DNA of 10,322 nt, from positions 1 to 10,322 of the forward strand of contig UQUX01000062.1 in NCBI GenBank assembly GCA_900544425.1, written 5' to 3'. This DNA is from an uncultured Collinsella sp. Its GTDB lineage: Bacteria > Actinomycetota > Coriobacteriia > Coriobacteriales > Coriobacteriaceae. Position 1 is the first letter of the stretch. The number at the start of each line of letters is the position of its first letter. Position numbers and translations under genes: made by a program. Below the pieces are notes generated by a model. That model saw only the letters and a list, made by a program, of their open reading frames with translations, was not told the DNA's origin and searched no databases. Of the stretch, positions 1 to 6,202 are shown in pieces.

Positions 1-564
1 CGCGTCAACGTGCAGCACACCGTCCTGGGTGCCGGTGCCAGCGCCACCGGCCTCGCCGGCGATCTGCTGGGCGACACCGCCAAGGTGACCATCGATACCG
101 ATTACCTAGGTGCCCGCGAACAGGTGCGCGACTTTAACTACGAGCTGCGCCACCGCGGTCGTAAGACCGAGTGCGAGATCGACGCCAACGGCGTGCTGAC
201 TGGCACGTCCAAGAAGGTCTACCGCGGCACCATCGACCTCGTGCACGGCTGCAAGGGCGCAACCGGCACCGAGCGCGAGACCGTGCTGCTCGCCAACAAG
301 GGCGTCGACAACAAAACCGTCCCCGTCATCCTCTGCGACGAGGACGACGTCGCTGGCAACCACGGCGCCACCATCGGCCACGTCCGCGACGAGCAGCTGT
401 TCTACCTCGCCTGCCGCGGCCTTGACCAAAACGCCGCCGAGGACCTGTTCATCCGCGCCAAGCTGGAGGACGCTGCGCTTTCCGCCACCGATGAGCGCAC
501 CCGCGCCGCCGTCGTCCGCCTGGGCAACAACTTGATCGATAACTTTGAGGAGGAGCTCGCATGA
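1..564 (+). CDS. sufD: SufD, Fe-S cluster assembly protein (3' part, cut by window start)
   Basis: The reading frame is open from base 1, so only the C-terminal 187 residues are visible; the GTG at position 10 is an internal codon. The fragment shows the SufB/SufD-type beta-helix core followed by the helical C-terminal signature. That signature includes an acidic CDEDDV stretch, NHGATIG (its His is encoded at 361-363) and the helix EQLFYLACRGL. SufD is a non-catalytic partner of SufB in the cytosolic SufBCD scaffold, on which Fe-S clusters are built. The His of the HGAT motif matches the conserved SufD His implicated in cluster assembly. The usual CSHGAT reads GNHGAT here, so the Cys seen in many SufB/D proteins is absent, which favours SufD over SufB. 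The stop codon overlaps the sufS start (ATGA), indicating translational coupling. sufB and sufC are not in view and presumably lie upstream. Confidence 0.9.
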   Translation, partial: RVNVQHTVLGAGASATGLAGDLLGDTAKVTIDTDYLGAREQVRDFNYELRHRGRKTECEIDANGVLTGTSKKVYRGTIDLVHGCKGATGTERETVLLANKGVDNKTVPVILCDEDDVAGNHGATIGHVRDEQLFYLACRGLDQNAAEDLFIRAKLEDAALSATDERTRAAVVRLGNNLIDNFEEELA

Positions 565-1886
565 TCGACACCGAGCACGTTAAATGCGATACCTGTACTG
601 CCCCCGAGCCCATGGAACTCGACGCCAGCGACGAGGCCTCGCGCGGCTGGCCTACCGTCGACATCGAGACCAATCCCTACAAGGCGCAGTTCCCGCTGTT
701 CCAGCAGCACCCCGAGATCGCCTTCCTCGATAGCGCGGCCACCGCGCAGCGCCCCGCCTGCGTGCTCGACGCCGAGCGTGACTTCTACCAGCGCATGAAC
801 GCCAACCCCCTGCGCGGCCTGTACTCGCTGTCCGTCGAGGCCACCGAGGCCATCGCAAAGGTGCGTCAGCAGATCGCCGACGTCATCGGCGCCCCCCAGG
901 CCAACGAGGTCGTCTTCACCCGCAACACGAGCGAGTCGCTCAACCTGGTCGCCAAGAGCTTTGCGCCCACGGTCCTCGAACCGGGCGACGAGGTCGTCAT
1001 CACCATCATGGAGCACCACTCCAACCTGATTCCGTGGCAGCAGGTCTGCCGTGAGACCGGCGCCAAGCTCGTCTACCTCTACCCCACCAAGACCGGCCAG
1101 CTCACCACCGAGGAAGTTCTTGCCAAGGTGGGCCCCAAGACCAAGATCTTGGCCGTGGGTCAGGTCTCTAACGTCCTGGGCGTTGAGAACCCGGTCAAGA
1201 ACCTCGGCAAGCTCGTGCACAAGTACGGCGGCTATCTGGTCGTCGACGGCGCGCAGTCGCTGCCGCACATGCCGGTCGATGTGGCCGACCTTGGAGCCGA
1301 TTTCTTTGCCTTTAGCGCGCACAAGGCCATGGGCCCCATGGGCATCGGCGTGCTGTGGGGCAAGATGGACCTGCTCAACGCCATGCCGCCCATGCTTACC
1401 GGCGGCGAGATGATCGACTCGGTCACCGAGCAGGACGCCGTCTGGGCGCCCGTCCCCGAGAAGTTCGAGGCCGGCACGCAGGACGCCGCCGGCATCTTCG
1501 CCACGGGCGCGGCGCTTGACTACCTGGTTAACACCGTGGGCTACGAAAACATCCAGGCACGCGAGCAGGCACTCGTCCACTACCTGATGGGCGAACTCAT
1601 GCAGCTCGACTTTGTCCAGATTATCGGCTCCATCTATTGGGACAATCACCATGGCGTCGTGAGCTTTAACGTCAAGGGTATCCACCCGCACGATGTCGCG
1701 AGCATCATGGACATGGACGGCGTCTGCATCCGCGCCGGTCACCACTGCGCACAGCCGCTGCTCACCTGGCTGGGCGTCGAGAACCTTGCCTGCTGCCGCG
1801 CCAGCGTGGCCTTCTACAACGACAAGGCCGACATTGACAAGTTCATCGCCGGTCTGCATCACGTTTGGAGCACGTTCAATGGGTAA
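561..1886 (+). CDS. sufS: SufS, cysteine desulfurase (group II)
   Basis: PLP-dependent enzyme that removes sulfur from L-cysteine as an enzyme-bound persulfide and gives it to SufU; 441 residues. Visible landmarks are FLDSAATAQ near the start of the fold, the MEHHSN motif (H152/H153) beside the cofactor, FSAHK with the PLP-binding lysine K255, and RAGHHCAQ with the catalytic cysteine C396. The RxGHHCAQ form and short active-site loop are typical of SufS/group II rather than IscS/NifS. The ATG at 561 is chosen because GAGGAGGA (547-554) lies 6 bases upstream and the ATGA overlap couples it to sufD. This start gives about 25 more N-terminal residues than E. coli SufS, with a CDTC pair (C9, C12). 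A later Met, at the ATG at 611, would remove that pair but lacks a comparable ribosome binding site. It overlaps sufU by 8 bases. Confidence 0.95.
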   Translation: MIDTEHVKCDTCTAPEPMELDASDEASRGWPTVDIETNPYKAQFPLFQQHPEIAFLDSAATAQRPACVLDAERDFYQRMNANPLRGLYSLSVEATEAIAKVRQQIADVIGAPQANEVVFTRNTSESLNLVAKSFAPTVLEPGDEVVITIMEHHSNLIPWQQVCRETGAKLVYLYPTKTGQLTTEEVLAKVGPKTKILAVGQVSNVLGVENPVKNLGKLVHKYGGYLVVDGAQSLPHMPVDVADLGADFFAFSAHKAMGPMGIGVLWGKMDLLNAMPPMLTGGEMIDSVTEQDAVWAPVPEKFEAGTQDAAGIFATGAALDYLVNTVGYENIQAREQALVHYLMGELMQLDFVQIIGSIYWDNHHGVVSFNVKGIHPHDVASIMDMDGVCIRAGHHCAQPLLTWLGVENLACCRASVAFYNDKADIDKFIAGLHHVWSTFNG

Positions 1887-2301
1887 TCTGTACACCTCCA
1901 CCACATTTATGGAGCACAACTCGCACCCCGACTATAAGTACGAGATGGACGCTCCCACGCACGAGCACGACGGCATCAACCCCAGCTGCGGTGACGAACT
2001 CACCTTGCAGCTGCGCGTCGAGAACGGCGTGATCGAGGAGGCCTCCTTTACCGGTCATGGCTGCGCCATCAGCCAGGCCAGCGCCGACATCATGGCCGAC
2101 CTCATCACCGGCGAGACGGTCGAGGAGGCGCGCCGCCTGGCGGGGCTCTTCCTCGCCATGATCCGCGGCGAACAGCTCTCCGAGGAAGACCTGGAAGACC
2201 TGGACGAGGCTGCCCAGCTCCAGGACATCTCGCACATGCCCGCCCGCGTCAAATGCGCCGAGCTCGCCTGGCGCACCCTCGACGGCATGCTCGAGGGGTA
2301 A
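1879..2301 (+). CDS. sufU: SufU, zinc-dependent sulfurtransferase / NifU-like protein
   Basis: 140-residue SufU protein. In Gram-positive SUF systems SufU binds zinc, takes the persulfide sulfur from SufS and passes it to the SufBCD scaffold. The expected ligands are present: C37 and D39 in NPSCGDEL, C62 in GHGCAISQAS, and C126 in VKCAELAW. The roughly 20-residue segment between the second and third Cys that separates SufU from IscU is present (acidic LSEEDLEDLDE region). The reading frame stays open upstream inside sufS, but ATG 1879 is the sensible start: GGAG lies at 1867-1870, the overlap with sufS is only 8 bases, and the length is normal for SufU. It is the last gene of the SUF operon here, followed by a strong terminator. 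The D-S-U order resembles Firmicutes, but sufB does not follow. Confidence 0.95.
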   Translation: MGNLYTSTTFMEHNSHPDYKYEMDAPTHEHDGINPSCGDELTLQLRVENGVIEEASFTGHGCAISQASADIMADLITGETVEEARRLAGLFLAMIRGEQLSEEDLEDLDEAAQLQDISHMPARVKCAELAWRTLDGMLEG

Positions 2302-2345
2302 ACTAACCAGTAGCGTATGCCCCGAATCCAAGGTTTTTGATTGCC

Positions 2346-2375
2346 GAGCCGCCCGATACGGGCGGCTCTGTTTTT
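2346..2375 (+). terminator. Rho-independent terminator of the suf operon
   Basis: A perfect 10-bp GC-rich stem (2346-2355 with 2359-2368) closes a 3-base loop and is followed by TGTTTTT. It lies 45 bases after the sufU stop. Confidence 0.92.
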
Positions 2376-2381
2376 CCTAAT

Positions 2382-2418
2382 GAGCGCCGGACGCACGAAG
2401 TCCGCGCGTCCGGCGCTC
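2382..2418. repeat. Long perfect palindrome (13-bp arms)
   Basis: GAGCGCCGGACGC at 2382-2394 is the exact inverse complement of 2406-2418, around an 11-base centre. There is no T-run after it on either strand, so it is not a simple terminator. It begins only 7 bases after the suf terminator. It could be a REP-like or other palindromic repeat unit, a protein-binding site, or an RNA hairpin. Only one copy is seen in this window; GCGCCGGACG alone recurs at 6180-6189, probably by chance in GC-rich DNA. Confidence 0.6.
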
Positions 2419-2972
2419 CGTCTGTCATTTACCACACAGCAGACGCGAACACGGGCGTTTTCCACAGCACCAAAGGCCTGCGGCAGGGCCCCGGACCCGC
2501 CAAGCAATGCGCCAAGCCCCGTTCTGCTGAGCTCCGACTCGCTTCGCGCCTGCCGCAGAAGGGTCCCATAGGATGCTGCGTGCATTTTTGCGAGTATTCA
2601 GCACGCCAAGCTGTGTGCATACGCATCGGAAGCGTTAATCAACGTCTCCAGGCGCATAAATATTGTGTTTTAGACCAGACATCGCGGTCTGACGGGACGC
2701 AGGCACATACTCCGGGGGTGCAACGGCAGGGATCAATAGCTTAGGGGCCCGTGTGTTGCAAGATTGTGGCAGTGCCGACAGCACCACGATGCTGAAAACT
2801 CCGTTTTTTGCACGGCGCAGACGGGGGTAGGCACGGGCAAACCCGGACTGAGCTGTTATTTTATGCAAGATGACGATTGTTCTATGCATATTAAGAAGTG
2901 CAGTTACCGTACCAAGCTTTTGAACGCTGGTTGCGGCGTATGGACGACCCCAGCTGCGGTGAACAGGCGACC
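2419..2972. other. Gene-poor intergenic region with weak RNA-like structure
   Basis: I see no convincing protein gene here. The short open frames on both strands match no family I know and lack good ribosome binding sites. Composition is more mixed and less GC-rich than in the neighbouring genes. Structures noted: CTGCGGCAGG (2478-2487) pairs exactly with 2549-2558; CAGCA (2464-2468) can close this outside with 2574-2578; and GGACCC (2493-2498) could pair with GGGTCC (2561-2566) across the stem. TGCAAGAT occurs twice (2757-2764 and 2864-2871). The last part, next to 2973, is the 3' side of the minus-strand Y1-like gene, and no clear terminator for that gene was found. Confidence 0.5.
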
Positions 2973-3785
2973 CTACATCACGTTTCCGCCAGCCCGCATC
3001 GCCGTTCGCGCGCGGGCGCGCACGATACGAGAGACGGTACTTTTGCCAATCCCGGTATACCGCTCAATCTGACGCACTGTAAAGCCGGCATTGTTCAATC
3101 CAACAATAACGGTATCGCGCTGCGCCGGCGGTACAGTTTTAACCCCGTTGAGCGGAACCCCTAGCGCCTTCGCCAACTTGTTGGCAAAGGCGTGGCGTTC
3201 CCACTCCGTCTCTTTCATATCGCGCAGCGCCGGTTCGCCGCTGTCGGGCGTCGAAAGCGAATAGGCAGCAAAGGCCTCGGCAGAACCAAAAAGCTCAAGC
3301 ACGCAAGAAGGATCGGAAAATCCCCTCGTGGCATCTGCCGCATCACTGTCGTAAGCGCGCAGATGCTCCGCAAAGCTGCTCCAGGGGTAACGCTCGATTA
3401 GGCTCATGCCCGCCTCCTGCGGATCGGCGTGAACGGAGCGAATAGCCTCCATCACCTGCCAGTCGGTATCGAGCGAGCGCCGGTCAAAACGGTTCTGGAA
3501 CAGATGCCCTGTGCGCCCCGTGCGTTTATTGAACCGCCGCGCGTACGTCAAAAGCAGCCGGTGCATCGCCGCGCTCATCGCGTCCTCGTAATCTGCAAGC
3601 ACCAGACGCACGTGATTGCCCATAAGGCACCAGGCGATAACCGTCACGCCCGCCTTGCGGCAGCACTCACGCATCAGCTCCAAGAACTCCCACCGGTCTT
3701 CATCGCCCTCAAAGATGAGCTGCCTGCCCGTACCGCGGGCACAGACATGGTAAAAGCCGGTAACCGTTCTCCAAACGCGCTGCAT
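2973..3785 (-). CDS. Y1/REP-type transposase-like protein with C-terminal HTH, HUH motif altered
   Basis: 270 residues, in the COG1943-like Y1 transposase family (single-strand DNA nucleases related to RayT). Family marks are GFYHVCARGTGRQLIF (11-25), AWCLMGNHVRLVL (51-63), TGHLFQNRF (92-100) and YPWSSF (133-138). A helix-turn-helix follows at about 231-256 (GFTVRQIERYTGIGKSTVSR), as in many family members from Firmicutes. Two catalytic positions differ. The HUH motif reads H58-V59-R60 instead of HVH, and the usual YIHxNP reads S117-V-H-A-D-P, losing the Tyr expected to attack DNA. The protein is otherwise intact, with no frameshift, so it may be a domesticated DNA-binding protein rather than an active transposase. 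ATG 3785 is chosen for its GGGAG site and because it begins at the family's N-terminus. The frame is open back to 3998, but that extension resembles nothing. Confidence 0.8.
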   Translation of the reverse strand: MQRVWRTVTGFYHVCARGTGRQLIFEGDEDRWEFLELMRECCRKAGVTVIAWCLMGNHVRLVLADYEDAMSAAMHRLLLTYARRFNKRTGRTGHLFQNRFDRRSLDTDWQVMEAIRSVHADPQEAGMSLIERYPWSSFAEHLRAYDSDAADATRGFSDPSCVLELFGSAEAFAAYSLSTPDSGEPALRDMKETEWERHAFANKLAKALGVPLNGVKTVPPAQRDTVIVGLNNAGFTVRQIERYTGIGKSTVSRIVRARARTAMRAGGNVM

Positions 3786-3818
3786 GGCGCTCCCTTCGCC
3801 GGGATCTGCTTGCCATCC

Positions 3819-3847
3819 AATACAGCACGATTGAAGCGTGCCATCAA
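3819..3847 (-). promoter_or_regulatory. Predicted promoter of the Y1-like gene, with palindromic spacer
   Basis: Read on the minus strand, TTGATG (3847-3842) and TGTATT (3824-3819) are 17 bases apart. TGC sits before the -10 box, giving an extended -10. The spacer itself is an inverted repeat, GCACG-7 bases-CGTGC, which could be an operator. Transcription would start about 25 bases upstream of the ATG at 3785. The upstream 3848-4010 stretch shows nothing else. Confidence 0.45.
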
Positions 3848-4089
3848 AACATTCACGCAAAACAATTCGCTCGCGCGGCCAAAGGCAGTAAACAGGCGGC
3901 GAACGGCACCGTTGCAACAGGTCAACCCCCGCAACGCTTACAAGAGCTGCCCAAAAGCTTGCCAAAGACGGACCCCCTCTACGGAAGTTCGCGACCACAG
4001 AACATAGAGTTAAACCGTTTCAATTAAAACTTCCGGACTTCTCGCTACGAAAACTGAGCCGTTCGCCGAATATTCCGTGCATTTCGCGG

Positions 4090-4126
4090 TATTATAGGGG
4101 TTGCATGTCATGTCCCTTTCGAAGGG
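4090..4126 (+). promoter_or_regulatory. Possible -10 box and leader hairpin of the scaffold/GGGtGRT operon
   Basis: TATTAT at 4090-4095 is a good -10 box, but no convincing -35 lies 16-18 bases upstream. If it is used, the leader is about 87 bases and begins with a small hairpin, CCCTT-TCG-AAGGG at 4114-4126. AGAGGAGAGG (4178-4187) is a strong ribosome binding site for the ATG at 4189. No known riboswitch class was recognised in the leader. Confidence 0.35.
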
Positions 4127-4188
4127 TCGCCCGGCAATCGCCAGCCACGGCCCCCAGACGGGACGCCAACACGATAGAGAGGAGAGGC

Positions 4189-4923
4189 ATGCAGTACTCA
4201 CAGGAAGTGGAGAACATGTGCCCCGTTGCCAAGGGTGCATACCACGGCCCCGCACCCATCCCCGAGGAGGGCAAGTGGGTCCAGGCTAAGGAGATTTCCG
4301 ACATCTCCGGTCTTACGCACGGTGTGGGTTGGTGTGCACCTCAGCAGGGCGCCTGCAAGCTCACGCTGAACGTCAAGGACGGCATCATCGAGGAGGCCCT
4401 CGTTGAGACCATCGGCTGCTCGGGCATGACCCACTCTGCCGCCATGGCTTCCGAGATCCTTCCCGGTAAGACCATCCTCGAGGCCCTCAACACCGACCTC
4501 GTCTGCGACGCCATCAACGTTGCTATGCGCGAGATCTTCCTGCAGATCGTTTACGGCCGCAGCCAGACCGCGTTCTCCGAGGGCGGCCTGCCCGTGGGCG
4601 CCTCCCTCGACGACCTCGGCAAGGGCCTTCGCTCTCAGGTCGGCACCATGTTCGGCACCAAGGCCAAGGGCGCTCGTTACCTCGAGCTCGCTCAGGGCTA
4701 CGTCACCCGCATGGCTCTCAACGACAAGAACGAGATCATCGCATTCGAGTTCCTGAACCTCGGCAAGTTCACCGACGCCGTCAAGGCCGGCAAGACCCCC
4801 GAGGAGGCCATCGCTGGCGCTATGGGCCACTATGGTCAGTGGGAGAACGCTGCCAAGTACATCGACCCGCGCACCGACGAGGAGACTCACTCCGTCGCCA
4901 GCGTGTTCCCGGTTCACGAGTAG
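4189..4923 (+). CDS. NifU-like Fe-S cluster scaffold protein partnered with GGGtGRT
   Basis: 244 residues. The middle matches the NifU/IscU/SufU fold: KLTLNVKDGIIEEA (57-70), ETIGCSGMTHSAAM (73-86) and GKTILEAL (93-100). This lines up with sufU in the same window (LTLQLRVENGVIEEA, GHGCAISQAS). Cysteines are C11, C49, C56, C77 and C106. The Cys-Gly-Asp motif of true IscU/SufU is missing; its place is taken by WCAPQQGAC. The Cys-77 and Cys-106 positions resemble the second and third scaffold ligands. About 130 residues follow the core, including GAMGHYGQW (210-218), and make it much longer than SufU. Cytosolic, with no signal peptide. ATG 4189 has a strong AGAGGAGAGG site; the frame is open to 4105 but that part does not look coding. 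The codon use suggests high expression. Likely role: binding or transferring a cluster for the next gene's product, which is inferred from homology and position. Confidence 0.8.
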   Translation: MQYSQEVENMCPVAKGAYHGPAPIPEEGKWVQAKEISDISGLTHGVGWCAPQQGACKLTLNVKDGIIEEALVETIGCSGMTHSAAMASEILPGKTILEALNTDLVCDAINVAMREIFLQIVYGRSQTAFSEGGLPVGASLDDLGKGLRSQVGTMFGTKAKGARYLELAQGYVTRMALNDKNEIIAFEFLNLGKFTDAVKAGKTPEEAIAGAMGHYGQWENAAKYIDPRTDEETHSVASVFPVHE

Positions 4924-4941
4924 AAAGGGAGGGAAATAACT

Positions 4942-5946
4942 ATGACTGTTACGTTCGAAGGTTACGAGCGCCGCGCTGACAAGATCAACAAGTGCCTCGC
5001 CGACAACGGCATCGCCTCCCTCGAGGAAGCTCTGCAGATCTGCACCGACAAGGGCTTCAACCCGCGTGAGATCGTCAACAACACCCAGTCCATCGCCTTC
5101 CAGAACGCCGAGTGGGCCTACACCCTCGGTTGCGCTCTCGCTGTCAAGCGTGGCGCCAAGTCCGCTTCTGAGGCTGCCGCCATCATCGGCGAGGGCATCC
5201 AGGCCTTCACCGTTCCCGGCTCCGTCGCCGAGGACCGCAAGGTCGGTCTGGGCCACGGCAACCTGGGCGCTATGCTGCTCTCCGACGACACCGAGTGCTT
5301 CGCCTTCCTGGCCGGCCACGAGTCCTTCGCTGCCGCTGAGGGTGCTATCGGCCTGGCTCTGAACGCCAACAAGGCTCGCAAGAAGCCGCTGCGCGTCATC
5401 CTCAACGGTCTGGGTAAGGACGCTGCTCAGATCATCGCCCGCATCAACGGCTTCACCTACGTGAAGACCCAGTTCGACTACTTCACGGGCGAGCTCAAGG
5501 TCGTCGAGACCATCCCCTACTCCGATGGTCCCCGCGCCGCCGTCAACTGCTACGGCGCCGACGACGTCCGCGAGGGCGTTGCCATCATGTGGCACGAGAA
5601 CGTCGACATCTCGATCACCGGTAACTCCACCAACCCCACGCGCTTCCAGCACCCCGTCGCTGGCACCTACAAGAAGGAGCGCCTCGAGGCTGGCAAGAAG
5701 TACTTCTCCGTCGCTTCTGGTGGCGGCACTGGCCGTACCCTGCACCCGGACAACATGGGCGCCGGCCCTGCCTCTTACGGCATGACCGACACCATGGGCC
5801 GCATGCACTCCGACGCCCAGTTCGCCGGTTCTTCCTCCGTGCCTGCGCACGTTGACATGATGGGTCTCATCGGCATGGGCAACAACCCCATGGTCGGTGC
5901 CACCGTCGCCTGCGCTGTCGCCGTCGAGGAGGCCCTCAAGGCCTAA
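4942..5946 (+). CDS. GGGtGRT family protein of unknown function
   Basis: 334 residues. The diagnostic motif SGGGTGRTLHPDN is present, with GGGTGRT at residues 260-266, and it names the family (Pfam GGGtGRT as I recall). No function has been established for the family to my knowledge. The N-terminus carries C18 in INKCLADNGI. A Gly-rich segment follows at about residues 95-115 (VGLGHGNLGAMLLSDDTE), then an Ala-rich helical part (AAAEGAIGLALNANK). After the signature comes another Gly/Met-rich region, with MGAGPASYGMTDTMGR and VDMMGLIGMGNNPMVG. There is no signal peptide or clear membrane span. The Gly-Gly-Gly-Thr-Gly-Arg-Thr loop could hold a phosphate or nucleotide, but that is only a guess. 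It starts 18 bases after the NifU-like gene with a GGGAGGG site, shares its highly biased codons, and ends in a strong terminator, so the two form one operon. Confidence 0.88.
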   Translation: MTVTFEGYERRADKINKCLADNGIASLEEALQICTDKGFNPREIVNNTQSIAFQNAEWAYTLGCALAVKRGAKSASEAAAIIGEGIQAFTVPGSVAEDRKVGLGHGNLGAMLLSDDTECFAFLAGHESFAAAEGAIGLALNANKARKKPLRVILNGLGKDAAQIIARINGFTYVKTQFDYFTGELKVVETIPYSDGPRAAVNCYGADDVREGVAIMWHENVDISITGNSTNPTRFQHPVAGTYKKERLEAGKKYFSVASGGGTGRTLHPDNMGAGPASYGMTDTMGRMHSDAQFAGSSSVPAHVDMMGLIGMGNNPMVGATVACAVAVEEALKA

Positions 5947-5981
5947 TCGCGCCCGCGCGATGCTCATATAGTTGAGCTTTG

Positions 5982-6014
5982 GAGCCGCTACCCACCCGGG
6001 TAGCGGCTCTTTTT
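5982..6014 (+). terminator. Rho-independent terminator of the scaffold/GGGtGRT operon
   Basis: A perfect 12-bp stem (5982-5993 with 5998-6009) closes an ACCC loop and is followed directly by five T. It lies 35 bases after the stop at 5946. Confidence 0.95.
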
Positions 6015-6170
6015 GTTTGCGCTGTCGCAGGGTAGCTAATGCCGATATATCAGTTGGGGCGAAATACAAGATGTGATGAGATGGAGTGTCAGAGCGTCCA
6101 TGACGCCCACCCGCCATATTTGCCCTTTACCGATTTGCCGAGTCTTTGCGGTCCCATTGCCGATCACCCG

Positions 6171-6196
6171 TGCGACAATGCGCCGGACGAGAAAGG
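6171..6196 (+). promoter_or_regulatory. Possible extended -10 promoter and RBS of the flavoprotein gene
   Basis: TGC followed by GACAAT (6174-6179) resembles an extended -10 box, as at the tRNA and Y1-like promoters in this window. No good -35 is visible. The start would give a short leader of about 17 bases containing GAAAGGA (6190-6196), which sits 6 bases before the ATG at 6203. Confidence 0.35.
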
Positions 6197-6202
6197 AATC
6201 CG

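Noticed and set aside
402..1919. Long 505-codon open frame on the minus strand opposite sufD/sufS
   Set aside because: The translation is a low-complexity Val/Gly/Asp/His/Leu-rich shadow typical of the antisense of GC-rich genes. The plus strand carries clear sufD, sufS and sufU.
2660..2700. GTTTTAGA-like stretch with a CAGAC/GTCTG hairpin, suggesting a CRISPR repeat
   Set aside because: It occurs once only, with no spaced repeats and no cas genes, so it is not an array.
2821..2850. GGCAAACC-like segment reminiscent of a c-di-GMP riboswitch
   Set aside because: Only a short match. The GCAAAGCC partner and tetraloop-receptor elements are absent, and no gene on that strand follows.
2635..2889. 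Small minus-strand frame (84 codons) in the intergenic gap
   Set aside because: No recognisable domain, no clear ribosome site, and composition unlike the neighbouring genes.
3786..3998. 71-residue N-terminal extension of the Y1-like protein
   Set aside because: The family normally begins near the Met at 3785, which has its own GGGAG site. The extension covers the predicted promoter and resembles nothing.
3429..4007. 192-codon plus-strand frame opposite the Y1-like gene
   Set aside because: It overlaps the well-supported Y1 domain in antisense, has no recognisable motifs and no good ribosome site.
4198..6117. 639-codon minus-strand open frame opposite the scaffold and GGGtGRT genes
   Set aside because: The same antisense artefact. 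No family motifs, and it spans two real genes and their terminator.
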